Assembly (NCBI RefSeq): GCF_014205675.1
Contig: NZ_JACIIX010000011.1
Span: 62,001 to 126,000 of the forward strand
From: Novispirillum itersonii
Lineage (GTDB): Bacteria > Pseudomonadota > Alphaproteobacteria > Rhodospirillales > Rhodospirillaceae
DNA length: 64,000 nt
Direction of reading: 5' to 3'
In this document: one piece after another, positions 18,249 to 26,941 of the stretch
Layout of the letters: every line of letters begins with the position of its first letter
Numbering within the stretch: the stretch's first letter is position 1
The notes under the pieces: model-generated
Told to the model about the DNA's origin: nothing
Seen by the model: the letters and a program-made list of their open reading frames with translations, nothing else
Databases searched by the model: none
Made by a program: the position numbers and the translations under genes

Positions 18249-18323
18249 CTCAGTCATCCGCAGTGGCCCACACACCGGCCCCTGCGGACATTTCCTCTAC
18301 CGGACGGAACCGGAGCGGAAAGA

Positions 18324-19520
18324 TCAGATGCTCAGATCCAGCTTACGGGTATCCTTGGCTTTCGCTGCCGGGGCCGGGGCCGGACGGGCACTGACACCGG
18401 CCAGCCCTTCCACCACCTGCGTCAGGGTGAAGGCGGCCAGACCGATTTCGCGGTCAGCGTCCCCCAGACTGGCCTGAAGCGCCCGCTGGCTGACCTCATC
18501 CTGCGGAGTAACCGTCGCCAGCGACCCCAGAGTGGCCTGCCCCTGCCGCAGGGTATCAGAAGCCCGGCGGGCCACATCCGTAATCGCCTGCACGACAGCA
18601 CGCTGCTGGCTGTCCTGCTTTGCGGCATTATCACCGGAAACAGGCCCCACCGGCGGCAGGTCTTCCTGCTCGCCCGGGGCTGCCCTCTGGGAGGTCTGAA
18701 CCGGCTGCGGCCCCAGCGGATGACCGACCGGCGGAATATCCTCCGCCTCGCCGCTGGCAGTGCGGCTGGCAGCCAGAGCCGCTGCCGCCCGGCGGGCTGC
18801 CTGTTCGGCCTGATCGCCGGAATTGCCGCCGGTGGAGGCATCATTCCCGGTATTGCCGCCACTGCCACCACCATCAGACCCGGTCTTCCCCCCCGGAACC
18901 GAAGGGCTGATCCCGACCGGAGCCAGATCTTCCACCCGCTGGCCGGACGCAATCTGGAACGCGGTCGGCTGCGAGGCTGACTGAGAAGACGCCGAAGCAG
19001 ACACGACGGTCTGGGCCACCTGCGCCACCATTTCGGTGGCTGGCAGAACACCGCCATCACTGACCGGACGGGTCACCGAAGCGGGAACGGCCCCGGCCGC
19101 CGCATTGGCAGCCGTGCTTCCCCCTGCGGCCTCAGCCAGAACCTGCGCCGCGGCCCGGATGCTGCGGGCAGCCCCGGCAACCTGCTGCGCCGCCGAACGG
19201 GCGGCGACCACATCGTTGCGGATCACCGCCTGTCTGGCCCCGGCAGCCGCCTCCGCCCCGTCCAGACCGGCCAGAATGACCTGCTGACGACCGGACTGGA
19301 GCAGCTGTTCGCGGCGCTGCCCACTGTCCCCGGACGCACCGTCCTCAAAGGACGATCCGGACGACGACTGGGCCGACTGCGGCGTGTTCAGGGATGCCGC
19401 AAAGGACGCAAGAACAGCGTCCAGCGACTGAATATGGCTTGTTTCTGTATCATCCCGCCGACTGTACGGGATGGCAAACGTTGCGCCGGCTGCGCGGGCG
19501 CGTTCGACCGGACCGATCAT
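18324..19520 (-). CDS. Ala/Ser/Gln-rich protein of unknown function with three ED(L/I)xPVG motifs
   Basis: A 398-residue protein I do not recognise. Residues ~1-35 look ordered (MIGPVERARAAGATFAIPYS). Residues 80-180 are Ala-rich and probably helical. Residues 205-240 form a Gly/Asn/Ser linker. The end (300-375) is again helical (QAITDVARRASDTLRQGQATLG). A short motif occurs three times: EDLAPVG at 197-203, EDIPPVG at 260-266, EDLPPVG at 286-292. There is no signal peptide or membrane helix. ATG 19520 is chosen for the GGAGG eight bases upstream; the frame is open further up to 19652. It is transcribed alone. A scaffold or partner-docking role is only a guess. Confidence 0.6.
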   Translation of the reverse strand: MIGPVERARAAGATFAIPYSRRDDTETSHIQSLDAVLASFAASLNTPQSAQSSSGSSFEDGASGDSGQRREQLLQSGRQQVILAGLDGAEAAAGARQAVIRNDVVAARSAAQQVAGAARSIRAAAQVLAEAAGGSTAANAAAGAVPASVTRPVSDGGVLPATEMVAQVAQTVVSASASSQSASQPTAFQIASGQRVEDLAPVGISPSVPGGKTGSDGGGSGGNTGNDASTGGNSGDQAEQAARRAAAALAASRTASGEAEDIPPVGHPLGPQPVQTSQRAAPGEQEDLPPVGPVSGDNAAKQDSQQRAVVQAITDVARRASDTLRQGQATLGSLATVTPQDEVSQRALQASLGDADREIGLAAFTLTQVVEGLAGVSARPAPAPAAKAKDTRKLDLSI

Positions 19521-19845
19521 GGCTTCTGCCTCCAGGGTGTCTTCCCCCGGGATCCGTCCGGACGCCGCCCACGGCCTTATTCTTAAGGTGTGTGCACGTC
19601 CAGTATCCACCGGGTTGCTGACAGGACTCCAGCATGGCGCTACTTCTGGCACCAGTTATGGAGAATTTACCCGATTGTCGCCGGTTTCACCATAATCCGG
19701 ATGGACTATGACCAAGACAAAAGTCTGAAACAATTCCCCGGAAAGACCAGTATCCGCCCTCTCTCTTATTTAAGATTTACTGCCCAGAATGGCAGAAACG
19801 GGAGGGTTCTGCCCCGGTGGACAGCCCCTCCCGCAGTACGGCCGG
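19521..19845. other. Gene-free interval upstream of the low-complexity gene
   Basis: No gene is seen in these 325 bases. The part 19660-19785 has lower GC than its surroundings and probably carries the promoter of the minus-strand low-complexity gene. The left end of the interval next to 19845 holds the DUF4139 terminator described separately. Confidence 0.5.
19799..19833 (-). terminator. Hairpin after the DUF4139 gene
   Basis: CGGGAGGG (19799-19806) pairs with CCCTCCCG (19826-19833). On the minus strand the stem is followed by TTTCTG, 13 bases after the DUF4139 stop. This fits a moderate intrinsic terminator. Confidence 0.6.
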
Positions 19846-21348
19846 TTAATAGGTGGTGCGGACGGTATACGTCAGGGTTACACTTTTTCCCGCCGGAACC
19901 GGCACGCTCCAGACCGCAGCACTGCCGTCCAGACGCTTCCCGGGCATCGACTCGGCGGTGATTTTCCAGTCGCCGCCCATCGGCTCGACCACTTCGACGG
20001 TTTCGGCGGACGCCTTGGCGTTATGCAGCACGATTTCGTGGCTGGTTTCCTGCGTGCGGTCGCTGATTTTGGTCAGGCCAGTCATCCGGCCACTGGCGGT
20101 CAGATCAAAGGCAGCCCCCAGCGGCAGGCGGGCGCTGCCGTCCACCGGCAGGTCATTCAGCTGGGTCGATCCCAGCAGACGGGCCTGCCCCTTGGAATCG
20201 GACTGATACAGCCGCACCGCGCCCCCCGGCACCGGCTGACCGGTGCCGCCCTTACCGCTGTTGGTCACCGTCAGGAAGGAGGGAACCGCCTGCGGCACTG
20301 CCGCCTCATCCCCGCTGTCACGGCTGCCTGCACCGGTGACCACGTAGACTGTCTTCGCCGGCAGGGCATCCGCCCGCAGCAGGGTGATCTGGCGGGTCTC
20401 ATCCGGGGCCAGCGACACCGGACGATCCACGGTATACAGATAGACATTGCCGAAGGCTTCCCGCTCCGGCAGGGCGGCACGCTTTTCCATCATCGGGGCC
20501 GCCGACATCACCGCCATCGGGGCCGGGCGCGGCGGCGGCATCATATCGGCAGCGGAGGCCTCAACCTGCCCGGCCACCAGTGCCAGCTTCACGGCATTCC
20601 ACGGCTGATGGGTGGTGTTGCCCAGGGTTGCCGCCGTGGTCAGCTGGGCGGACTTCCCATCGGCGGACAGGTCGATCACATGATCCGCCGACCACACCAG
20701 CCCCCCGGACAGATAGCGCAGAGCCACCACCCCCGCCCCGGCAGAGGCCGCATCCGCCGACACCGTCAGGGCCGGGGTCAGCGGCAGATCCGGCGGCAGA
20801 CTGTCAAACAGCACCGCACCGGGCAGACCAAGGCGGATCTTGCCGTTGATCTCCAGCACCGGCTCCGGCTCCGCCCGCAGCACCTTCGCCTGCTCCAGCA
20901 CCTCCTTGCCGTCAACCTGACGGATCAGGGTGATGGTCTTCCCCTCGCTGGCCCGCAGCAGGTCCTGCATCAGCGGACGGGCCGGACGCCACGCCTGTTC
21001 CCGCACGGCAAAGGACGGGCCGGACACCGGAATCACCCGGACACTGGGCGGGATCAGTCCGCTGCTGACATTGCCGAAAGTCAGGGTCGAGTCGCCCTTG
21101 TCGAGCTGGACCGCCCGCTGTTCCTCAATCAGGGCCGGGCCGGTCTGATACAGGGTCATCGCCACCCCGGTCCGGTCGCCGACACTGGCCGCCTGTGCCG
21201 GGGACAGGGCCAGCACCCCGCCGCACAGCGCCACCCCGGCCAGCAGAGCGGCCGCCCGGCGGCTGCGGCCAAACACCCCAGCGGACACCCCGGCGGTCCC
21301 CCCGGCAGTCACCGGACGGGAAGACGGAACAGGCTGAAAACGGATCAT
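19846..21348 (-). CDS. DUF4139-domain secreted protein
   Basis: A 500-residue exported protein. The N-terminus has an Arg pair and a hydrophobic stretch RRAAALLAGVALCGGVLAL with cleavage likely after AQAA. The mature start GVAMTLYQTGPALIEEQRAVQL is the typical strand-rich opening of DUF4139 proteins. GNVYLYTVDRPVSLAPDETRQITLL and the C-terminal VPVPAGKSVTLTYTVRTTY are characteristic of the domain. A Met/Pro/Ala-rich linker lies near residue 290. The start ATG 21348 has AGGAG nine bases upstream. Function of the family is unknown. It is divergent from rmuC across ~100 bases. Confidence 0.88.
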   Translation of the reverse strand: MIRFQPVPSSRPVTAGGTAGVSAGVFGRSRRAAALLAGVALCGGVLALSPAQAASVGDRTGVAMTLYQTGPALIEEQRAVQLDKGDSTLTFGNVSSGLIPPSVRVIPVSGPSFAVREQAWRPARPLMQDLLRASEGKTITLIRQVDGKEVLEQAKVLRAEPEPVLEINGKIRLGLPGAVLFDSLPPDLPLTPALTVSADAASAGAGVVALRYLSGGLVWSADHVIDLSADGKSAQLTTAATLGNTTHQPWNAVKLALVAGQVEASAADMMPPPRPAPMAVMSAAPMMEKRAALPEREAFGNVYLYTVDRPVSLAPDETRQITLLRADALPAKTVYVVTGAGSRDSGDEAAVPQAVPSFLTVTNSGKGGTGQPVPGGAVRLYQSDSKGQARLLGSTQLNDLPVDGSARLPLGAAFDLTASGRMTGLTKISDRTQETSHEIVLHNAKASAETVEVVEPMGGDWKITAESMPGKRLDGSAAVWSVPVPAGKSVTLTYTVRTTY

Positions 21349-21447
21349 CGGGGAAGACTCCTGAAAGACGATAAGCCCGCCGTCGGGAAGAACATCTTGG
21401 CAACACACGAACGGCAGCGTACACAGGCAGTATCTCATCTCACAGCT

Positions 21448-22692
21448 ATGGCGAGAATACGGTCAATGGATGGCATGATTTGGGGGCTGATGACGGTCGT
21501 GGTCCTCTCCTGCGCCGGGGCGGCAGCCGCTGTGGTGATCGCCCTGCGAACCCGCCGGGACAGCCCGGGGACCGGCGCGGACTTCGACCAGACCGCCCGC
21601 GCCCTCTATGCCGCTCAGGCTGAACTGGCCGGACGGATGGCGCAGATGGCACAGGCACAGGCCGCCGCCAATGCCCAGCTGGCGGAACGGATGCACCATC
21701 AGGAGCGCACGGTGTCCCGTGTACTGGAAGAACGGCTGGCCGAGATGTCCCGCCGGGTCGGCGAAGGCCTGCATGTGACCACCGAACGCACCTTCGCCCA
21801 TATGAACGCCCTCGGCGAGCGGCTGGCGGTGATCGACGCCGCCCAGCGGACCATTCAGGACCTGTCCAGCCAGATCATCGGCCTTCAGGATATTCTGTCC
21901 AACAAGCAGGCCCGCGGCGCCTTTGGCGAAGTGCAGCTGAACGACCTGATCACCAGCACCCTGCCGCCGTCGGCCTACCGGTTTCAGGCGGTCCTGTCCA
22001 ACGGGCGGCGGGCTGACTGCCTGCTGACCCTGCCGAATCCGCCGGGATCCATCGTGGTCGATGCCAAATTCCCGCTGGAAAGCTATTACGCCCTGCGCAG
22101 CGCCAATGATGATGCCAGCCATCTTCAGGCCGCCCGCGCCTTTGCCAATGATGTGCTGAAGCATGTGCGCGACATTGCCGACCGTTACATCCTCGCCGGG
22201 GAAACCGCCGAGTCGGCACTGATGTTCCTGCCGTCGGAAGCGGTCTATGCCGAGCTGCACGCCAGCTTCCCCGAGGTGGTGGAAAAAAGTTACCGCGCCC
22301 GGGTGTGGATTGTCAGCCCGACCACCCTGATGGCAACCCTGAACACGGTGCGGGCGGTGCTGAAAGATGCCCGGATGCGGGAGCAGGCCGGGGTGATTCA
22401 GGCCGAGGTCGGAAAGCTGCTGGAAGACGTCGGCCGTCTCGACTCGCGGATCGGCAAGCTGGCCACCCACTTTGCACAGGCGCAGGACGATATCCGGCAG
22501 GTGCAGATCAGCACCGACAAGATCACCAAGCGGGCCGAACAGATTGAGGATATCCAGATCGGGGATGACCGCGACACCGCCCGGACCGGGCAGGCCGCAG
22601 GCGTGACCGCCCCGGTGCCGCCCCCCCCGGCCGCCGTCGCCCCCGCCCATCCGGACCGCTGGTCCGGCAGCGGACTGCCACCCCGGAGCTGA
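21448..22692 (+). CDS. rmuC: DNA recombination protein RmuC
   Basis: About 414 residues. An N-terminal membrane helix (GLMTVVVLSCAGAAAAVVIAL) is followed by a coiled-coil of ~120 residues. The RmuC nuclease-like core contains NKQARGAFGEVQLNDLI, PGSIVVDAKFPLESYYAL and ESALMFLPSEAVYAELHA, followed by VWIVSPTTLMATLNTV. RmuC limits inversions between short inverted repeats. The tail is a Pro-rich stretch. The start is unclear: ATG at 21448, 21466 and 21475 are all in frame and none has a strong ribosome site. The frame is open far upstream across the DUF4139 gene, but that part is antisense noise. Confidence 0.92.
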   Translation: MARIRSMDGMIWGLMTVVVLSCAGAAAAVVIALRTRRDSPGTGADFDQTARALYAAQAELAGRMAQMAQAQAAANAQLAERMHHQERTVSRVLEERLAEMSRRVGEGLHVTTERTFAHMNALGERLAVIDAAQRTIQDLSSQIIGLQDILSNKQARGAFGEVQLNDLITSTLPPSAYRFQAVLSNGRRADCLLTLPNPPGSIVVDAKFPLESYYALRSANDDASHLQAARAFANDVLKHVRDIADRYILAGETAESALMFLPSEAVYAELHASFPEVVEKSYRARVWIVSPTTLMATLNTVRAVLKDARMREQAGVIQAEVGKLLEDVGRLDSRIGKLATHFAQAQDDIRQVQISTDKITKRAEQIEDIQIGDDRDTARTGQAAGVTAPVPPPPAAVAPAHPDRWSGSGLPPRS

Positions 22693-22726
22693 GCCGTGGG
22701 GGCGGGGGTCCCCGATGCCGTCCGGC

Positions 22727-23215
22727 TCAATACTGGTGTTCGTCCCCGCGCAGGCCCAGCGCCCACATCAGCCCCAGCGCCGCCCCCTTGGCCCGGGGCA
22801 GGCAGGACAGCACCATTTCCGCCCCGATCGCACCAAACACCAGCAGATGCACCCAGAACGGCGGTTCCCACAGGCGTTCGACCGAGATCACCGCCGGAAC
22901 CAGCAGGTGCCCGATCACCAGAATGCTCAGCCACGGGGCAAAATCATCGGTGCGGATTCCGGCGAAGGACTCGCCGCAACCGGCGCAGGACGGAGTCGGC
23001 TTCAGGTAAGCCACCATCAGCCCGGCCTGACCGCAGCGCGGGCAGCGGCGGCGCATCCCCCGCCACAGAGACATCATCAGCGGGCGCTCCTGCCGCAGGC
23101 GGCGGTGGTCGCGGCGATGGGCCGCCCACTGGCGCTGCCATTCGGTCTCTTCAGCATGATCGTTTACGGCGGAAAGACGGCGGACCTCTTCAGGCCCATC
23201 AGGCGGAACCGGCAT
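22727..23215 (-). CDS. DUF983 membrane protein with zinc-ribbon-like cysteines
   Basis: A 162-residue protein. After a charged N-terminal region come two Cys pairs, CPRCGQAGLMVAYLKPTPSCAGCGESF, typical of DUF983, then two hydrophobic helices (APWLSILVIGHLLVPAVI and WVHLLVFGAIGAEMVLS). DUF983 proteins are common in alphaproteobacteria, and some lie in oxidase gene clusters, but no function is proven. Start ATG 23215 has AAAGGA about eight bases upstream; an in-frame TTG at 23245 is the alternative. It converges with rmuC, with 34 bases between their stops. Confidence 0.87.
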   Translation of the reverse strand: MPVPPDGPEEVRRLSAVNDHAEETEWQRQWAAHRRDHRRLRQERPLMMSLWRGMRRRCPRCGQAGLMVAYLKPTPSCAGCGESFAGIRTDDFAPWLSILVIGHLLVPAVISVERLWEPPFWVHLLVFGAIGAEMVLSCLPRAKGAALGLMWALGLRGDEHQY

Positions 23216-23490
23216 CGGCGGATCCTTTCGCAGCCCCTCCCGCAACGGTGCGGGGATACCGGCAGTATAGCCGAAACCTCCCCGGCTGAAGAGTGGCAGA
23301 AATCAGGCGGGAACCTGAACGGGGCCTAAACAGCGGTTTCAGAGTGGGTTCAAACCCCGGGGCCTATAACAGGATTATTGGAACGGGGCACTGATCCCCG
23401 GCGCGGCCACCGACCCCTCCGTCATTCCCCAACGGCCGCGACGGGTTCAGCCCCAGTATCCTCTCCCGTTTTTCCCCGGAGTACCCCATC

Positions 23491-23850
23491 ATGACCGCCC
23501 GTAAGACCTTCGCCATCGGCCTTATCGCCTCTGCCCTGACCCTTGGCGCCATCAGCCTGCCCGCCATGGCGGCGGATGCCACCGGCTGCCCGACCCCGCC
23601 GGCCCACGGCCCGATGAAGGACGGTCCGGTCAGCAAGCAGGATTTCCTGAGCATGCACGCCAGCCGCTTCGACCAGATGGACGCCAACAAGGACGGCCTG
23701 TTGTCCCGCGAGGAAATGGCCGCCTTCCACAAGGCGATGAAGGAGTGCCGTGGGGAACGCCATGGCAAGAAAGGGGATCACCCCCGCGACGGCATGAAGC
23801 GTGGTCCGGCTCCGGCCCCGCAGGCCCTGCCGGACCGTGACGAACCGTAA
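23491..23850 (+). CDS. Small secreted EF-hand protein
   Basis: A 119-residue exported protein. The signal peptide is residues ~1-27 (FAIGLIASALTLGAISLPAMA, cleavage after MAA). One clear EF-hand loop, DANKDGLLSREE, is preceded by the helix SMHASRFDQM and followed by EMAAFHKAMKE. The tail is rich in Lys, Arg, His, Gly and Pro. It probably binds Ca2+ in the periplasm. It stands alone between DUF983 (divergent) and glnD (convergent), with a strong bidirectional terminator after it. Confidence 0.88.
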   Translation: MTARKTFAIGLIASALTLGAISLPAMAADATGCPTPPAHGPMKDGPVSKQDFLSMHASRFDQMDANKDGLLSREEMAAFHKAMKECRGERHGKKGDHPRDGMKRGPAPAPQALPDRDEP

Positions 23851-23944
23851 GGTCCGCAGCACCTTCCCCTTCCCGGTTTCCCTCCCTGTTCCCTCTCCCT
23901 GTTTATCCTCCCTGTACGTTTGTTTCCCCTCCTCCCAAACTCAA

Positions 23945-23980
23945 CGGCCCGGTACGCACACTGTACCGGGCCGATTTTTA
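23945..23980. terminator. Strong bidirectional terminator between the EF-hand gene and glnD
   Basis: CGGCCCGGTAC (23945-23955) and GTACCGGGCCG (23963-23973) form a perfect 11-bp stem with a 7-base loop. A T-run follows on the plus strand. It lies between two convergent genes. Confidence 0.9.
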
Positions 23981-24003
23981 TCCGGGGAAAACAGAACAGC
24001 AGA

Positions 24004-26763
24004 TCACCCGGCCTTCTTGCGGGCTCCGGCAGGACGGTCCAGCTCCTGCAACATCTCCATCAGGGTGGTACGGATGGTCTTCAGCTTGGCCGGATGGTCA
24101 ATCTTCATCCCGAACACGTCTTTCACATAAAACACGTCCACCACCCGCTCGCCGTAGGTGGAGATATGCGCCGAGGCGATCTGAAGGCCGAGATCGCTGA
24201 TGGTCCGCGCCACCGAATACAGAAAACCGGGACGGTCCCGGCCATTGACCTCAAGGATGGTGTGAGTCTTCGACAGGGCATTGTCGACGATGACGCGCGG
24301 CGGCACGGTGAACACCTGCGTGCGTGACGGCAGGCCGGATGGCTTCGCCGCCAGTTCCTTCCGCAGGTTGGTCCGCCCGGTCAGCACATCCTCCACCGAT
24401 TTGCGCAGCCGGGCCTGCTTGTCGGTATTGACCGGCAGTTCCCCCTGCGGGTCATGCACGCTGAAACTGTCCAGCGCCATGCCATTGGTCAGGGTGACAA
24501 TCTTGGCATCCACGATCGAACAGCCAAGCAGCGAAATCGCCCCGGTCAGGCGGGCGAACAGACCCGGATGGTCACTGGTATAAATCGTCACATCCACCAC
24601 ATCGCTGGACTTCAGCGGGCGGATATCGACCGTCAGCGGGGCCTTGGCCGCTTCCGCCGCATCGACCATCCGCGCATGCAGGGCCTGCGTTGCCGTATCA
24701 TAGGCCAGCCAGTAGGACGGATAGCCCAGCGCCAGGAACCAGTCGATCCGCTCCGGCACCCAGCCGGACAGGGCGGTGCGCACCGCCTCCTTGGCCCGGG
24801 TGACCCGGATATCCCGCGCCTCCGCCGACAGACCGCCGGACAGGGCGTCTTCGGTGCGGTAGTACAGTTCCCGCAGCAGGGTGGCCTTCCAGTTGTTCCA
24901 CACCTTGGGGCCGACGGCGCGGATATCGACGCAGGTCAGCACCAGCAGAAGGCGCAGACGCTCCGGGCTCTGCACCAGTTGCGCGAAGGACAGGATGGTC
25001 TGCGGGTCGTCGATATCACGCTTGAAGGCAACCCGCGTCATCGCCAGATGATGCAGCACCAGCCACGACACGGTTTCCGTCTCTTCCGGGGTCAGGCCCA
25101 GACGCGGCCCCAGCTTGCGGGCGATGTCCGCCCCCAGCTCGGAATGGTCCCCGCCCCGGCCCTTGGCGATGTCGTGCATCATCACCGCCGCATACAGGGC
25201 CCGGCGCGACTGCACCGTATGCACCACCTGCGACGCCACCGGCAGCTCGTCCTTCAGGTCCCCGGCCTCGATCCGCCGCAGAATGCCAATGGCACGGATG
25301 GTGTGCTCATCGGTGGTGTAGACGTGGTACATGTCGTACTGCATCTGCGCCACCACATGCCCGAACTCCGGGATGAAGCGCCCGAAGACCCCGGCTTCGT
25401 TCAGCTGGCGCAGGGTGCCTTCCGGGTCACGCTCGTCGGTCAGCATCTCCAGAAACAGCGCGTTGGCCGCCGGATTGGGCCGCAGGCGGGACACCAGCTT
25501 CAGGTTTTCCGTCACCAGCCGCAGGGTGTTGGGGTGAATATCCACCTGCTGGGTCTGGGCATGGCGGAACAGCATCAGGAACTGGATCGGATCGGCCAGA
25601 AAGGCTGCTTCGTCCTTGACCCCGATCCGCCCGCCGTCGATGACAAAATTGCCGATGCTCTTCTTCCGCCGCAGCGAAAAGCGCGGCTTGCGCTTGTTCT
25701 GCTCCTCCAGCACCGCACAGAACACCCGGGTCAGGTCCCCGACATCCTTGGCGATCAGGAAGTAATGCTTCATGAACCGTTCCACCCCGGCGGCCCCGGC
25801 GTGGTCGGTGTAGCTGAGCTGGGCGGCAATCGCCTTCTGGGCATCGAAGGTCAGCCGGTCTTCCGCCCGGTTGGTCAGGTAATGCAGGTGACAGCGCACG
25901 GTCCATAGGAAGGTCTGCGCCTTGATGAACAGCCGCGCCGTCGGGGTGGTCAGCACCCCCAGATCGACCAGCTCCCGCACATCGGTGATGCCGTAGAGAT
26001 ATTTGGCAATCCAGTACAGGGTGTGCAGGTCACGCAGCCCGCCCTTGTCTTCCTTGACGTTGGGCTCCAGCACATAGCGGGAATCCCCCAGCCGGTCATG
26101 GCGGGCATCGCGTTCGGCCAGTTTCTGCTCGACGAATCCGGCACCGCTTCCGGCGATCACCTCGGCGCGGTAACGCTGGCGGAACTCCTCAGCCAGCGCC
26201 TTATCCCCCCACAGCCAGCGGGCTTCCAGCAGGGCGGTGCGGATGGTGATGTCGGTTTTCGCCAGCCGGATGCATTCGTCAATCGACCGGGTGGAATGCC
26301 CGACCTTCAGCCCCAGATCCCACAGGATATAGAGCATGTATTCCACCACCTGTTCGGAATAGGGAGTGGACTTGTAAGGCAGCAGAAACAGCAGATCGAG
26401 ATCGGAATAGGGGCACAGCTCCCCCCGGCCATAGCCGCCGACAGCCATCAGGCTCAGATGTTCCCCCTTGGTCAGCGATCCCCGGATGAACACATGGCGG
26501 GTGACATAGTCGTACAGGGTGACGATCAGCTGATCCATCAGATAGCAGTGTTCGCGCACCGTCACCGATCCGTTGGCCCGGTCCTCCAGACAGCGGCGCT
26601 TGACCTCGTCAAAGCCGCGCCGGTAGGCATCTTTCAGGGCGGCCAGCAGCTCCTTCCGCTTTTCGTGCGGCTTCAGGTCGCGCTCGGCAAGGTCATCCAG
26701 ACGGATCACCAGATCCTTACGGTCGATGATCTGACGCGGATGGCGGATGGCATGGGTCGGCAT
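24004..26763 (-). CDS. glnD: Bifunctional uridylyltransferase/uridylyl-removing enzyme GlnD
   Basis: A 919-residue nitrogen sensor that uridylylates PII at low glutamine and removes UMP at high glutamine. The nucleotidyltransferase motif is GGYGRGELCPYSDLDLLFL at about residue 109. The GlnE/GlnD-type middle region contains KEDKGGLRDLHTLYWIAKY. The HD hydrolase domain is seen in MMHDIAKGRGGDHSELG. Two ACT domains follow near residues 725-800 (VTIYTSDHPGLFARLTGAI) and 840-910 (LEVNGRDRPGFLYSVARTISD). The length is normal. It is transcribed alone, divergent from the HxlR gene. Neither glnB nor glnA is in the window. Confidence 0.97.
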   Translation of the reverse strand: MPTHAIRHPRQIIDRKDLVIRLDDLAERDLKPHEKRKELLAALKDAYRRGFDEVKRRCLEDRANGSVTVREHCYLMDQLIVTLYDYVTRHVFIRGSLTKGEHLSLMAVGGYGRGELCPYSDLDLLFLLPYKSTPYSEQVVEYMLYILWDLGLKVGHSTRSIDECIRLAKTDITIRTALLEARWLWGDKALAEEFRQRYRAEVIAGSGAGFVEQKLAERDARHDRLGDSRYVLEPNVKEDKGGLRDLHTLYWIAKYLYGITDVRELVDLGVLTTPTARLFIKAQTFLWTVRCHLHYLTNRAEDRLTFDAQKAIAAQLSYTDHAGAAGVERFMKHYFLIAKDVGDLTRVFCAVLEEQNKRKPRFSLRRKKSIGNFVIDGGRIGVKDEAAFLADPIQFLMLFRHAQTQQVDIHPNTLRLVTENLKLVSRLRPNPAANALFLEMLTDERDPEGTLRQLNEAGVFGRFIPEFGHVVAQMQYDMYHVYTTDEHTIRAIGILRRIEAGDLKDELPVASQVVHTVQSRRALYAAVMMHDIAKGRGGDHSELGADIARKLGPRLGLTPEETETVSWLVLHHLAMTRVAFKRDIDDPQTILSFAQLVQSPERLRLLLVLTCVDIRAVGPKVWNNWKATLLRELYYRTEDALSGGLSAEARDIRVTRAKEAVRTALSGWVPERIDWFLALGYPSYWLAYDTATQALHARMVDAAEAAKAPLTVDIRPLKSSDVVDVTIYTSDHPGLFARLTGAISLLGCSIVDAKIVTLTNGMALDSFSVHDPQGELPVNTDKQARLRKSVEDVLTGRTNLRKELAAKPSGLPSRTQVFTVPPRVIVDNALSKTHTILEVNGRDRPGFLYSVARTISDLGLQIASAHISTYGERVVDVFYVKDVFGMKIDHPAKLKTIRTTLMEMLQELDRPAGARKKAG

Positions 26764-26941
26764 GGTGGCGGCAGCCCCCCTTTACGGAACACGCGGTGTG
26801 CTGTTCACTATAGGCACTGGCGGCCAAACTGCCAGCCTCCAAACGGCCTAGACTGCTGATTTGTTTGGCATTGCCCTTGCGTTGCAGTGTTTTTAAGCAG
26901 ATCCTGTTTTTCATCCCTGCCCCAGAAAGCCCGCATCCCCC

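Noticed and set aside
19789-21447. A very long open frame (about 550 codons) running into rmuC on the plus strand
   Set aside because: It lies antisense to the DUF4139 gene, is rich in His, Arg, Gln and Gly as expected from a GC-rich shadow frame, and resembles no family. RmuC homology begins only near 21448.
23335-23375. GGGTTCAAACCCC, which looks like a tRNA T-loop
   Set aside because: No acceptor stem, D-arm or anticodon arm can be built around it; it is probably chance.
24454-25908. A 484-codon open frame opposite glnD
   Set aside because: It is a shadow of the conserved glnD coding sequence.
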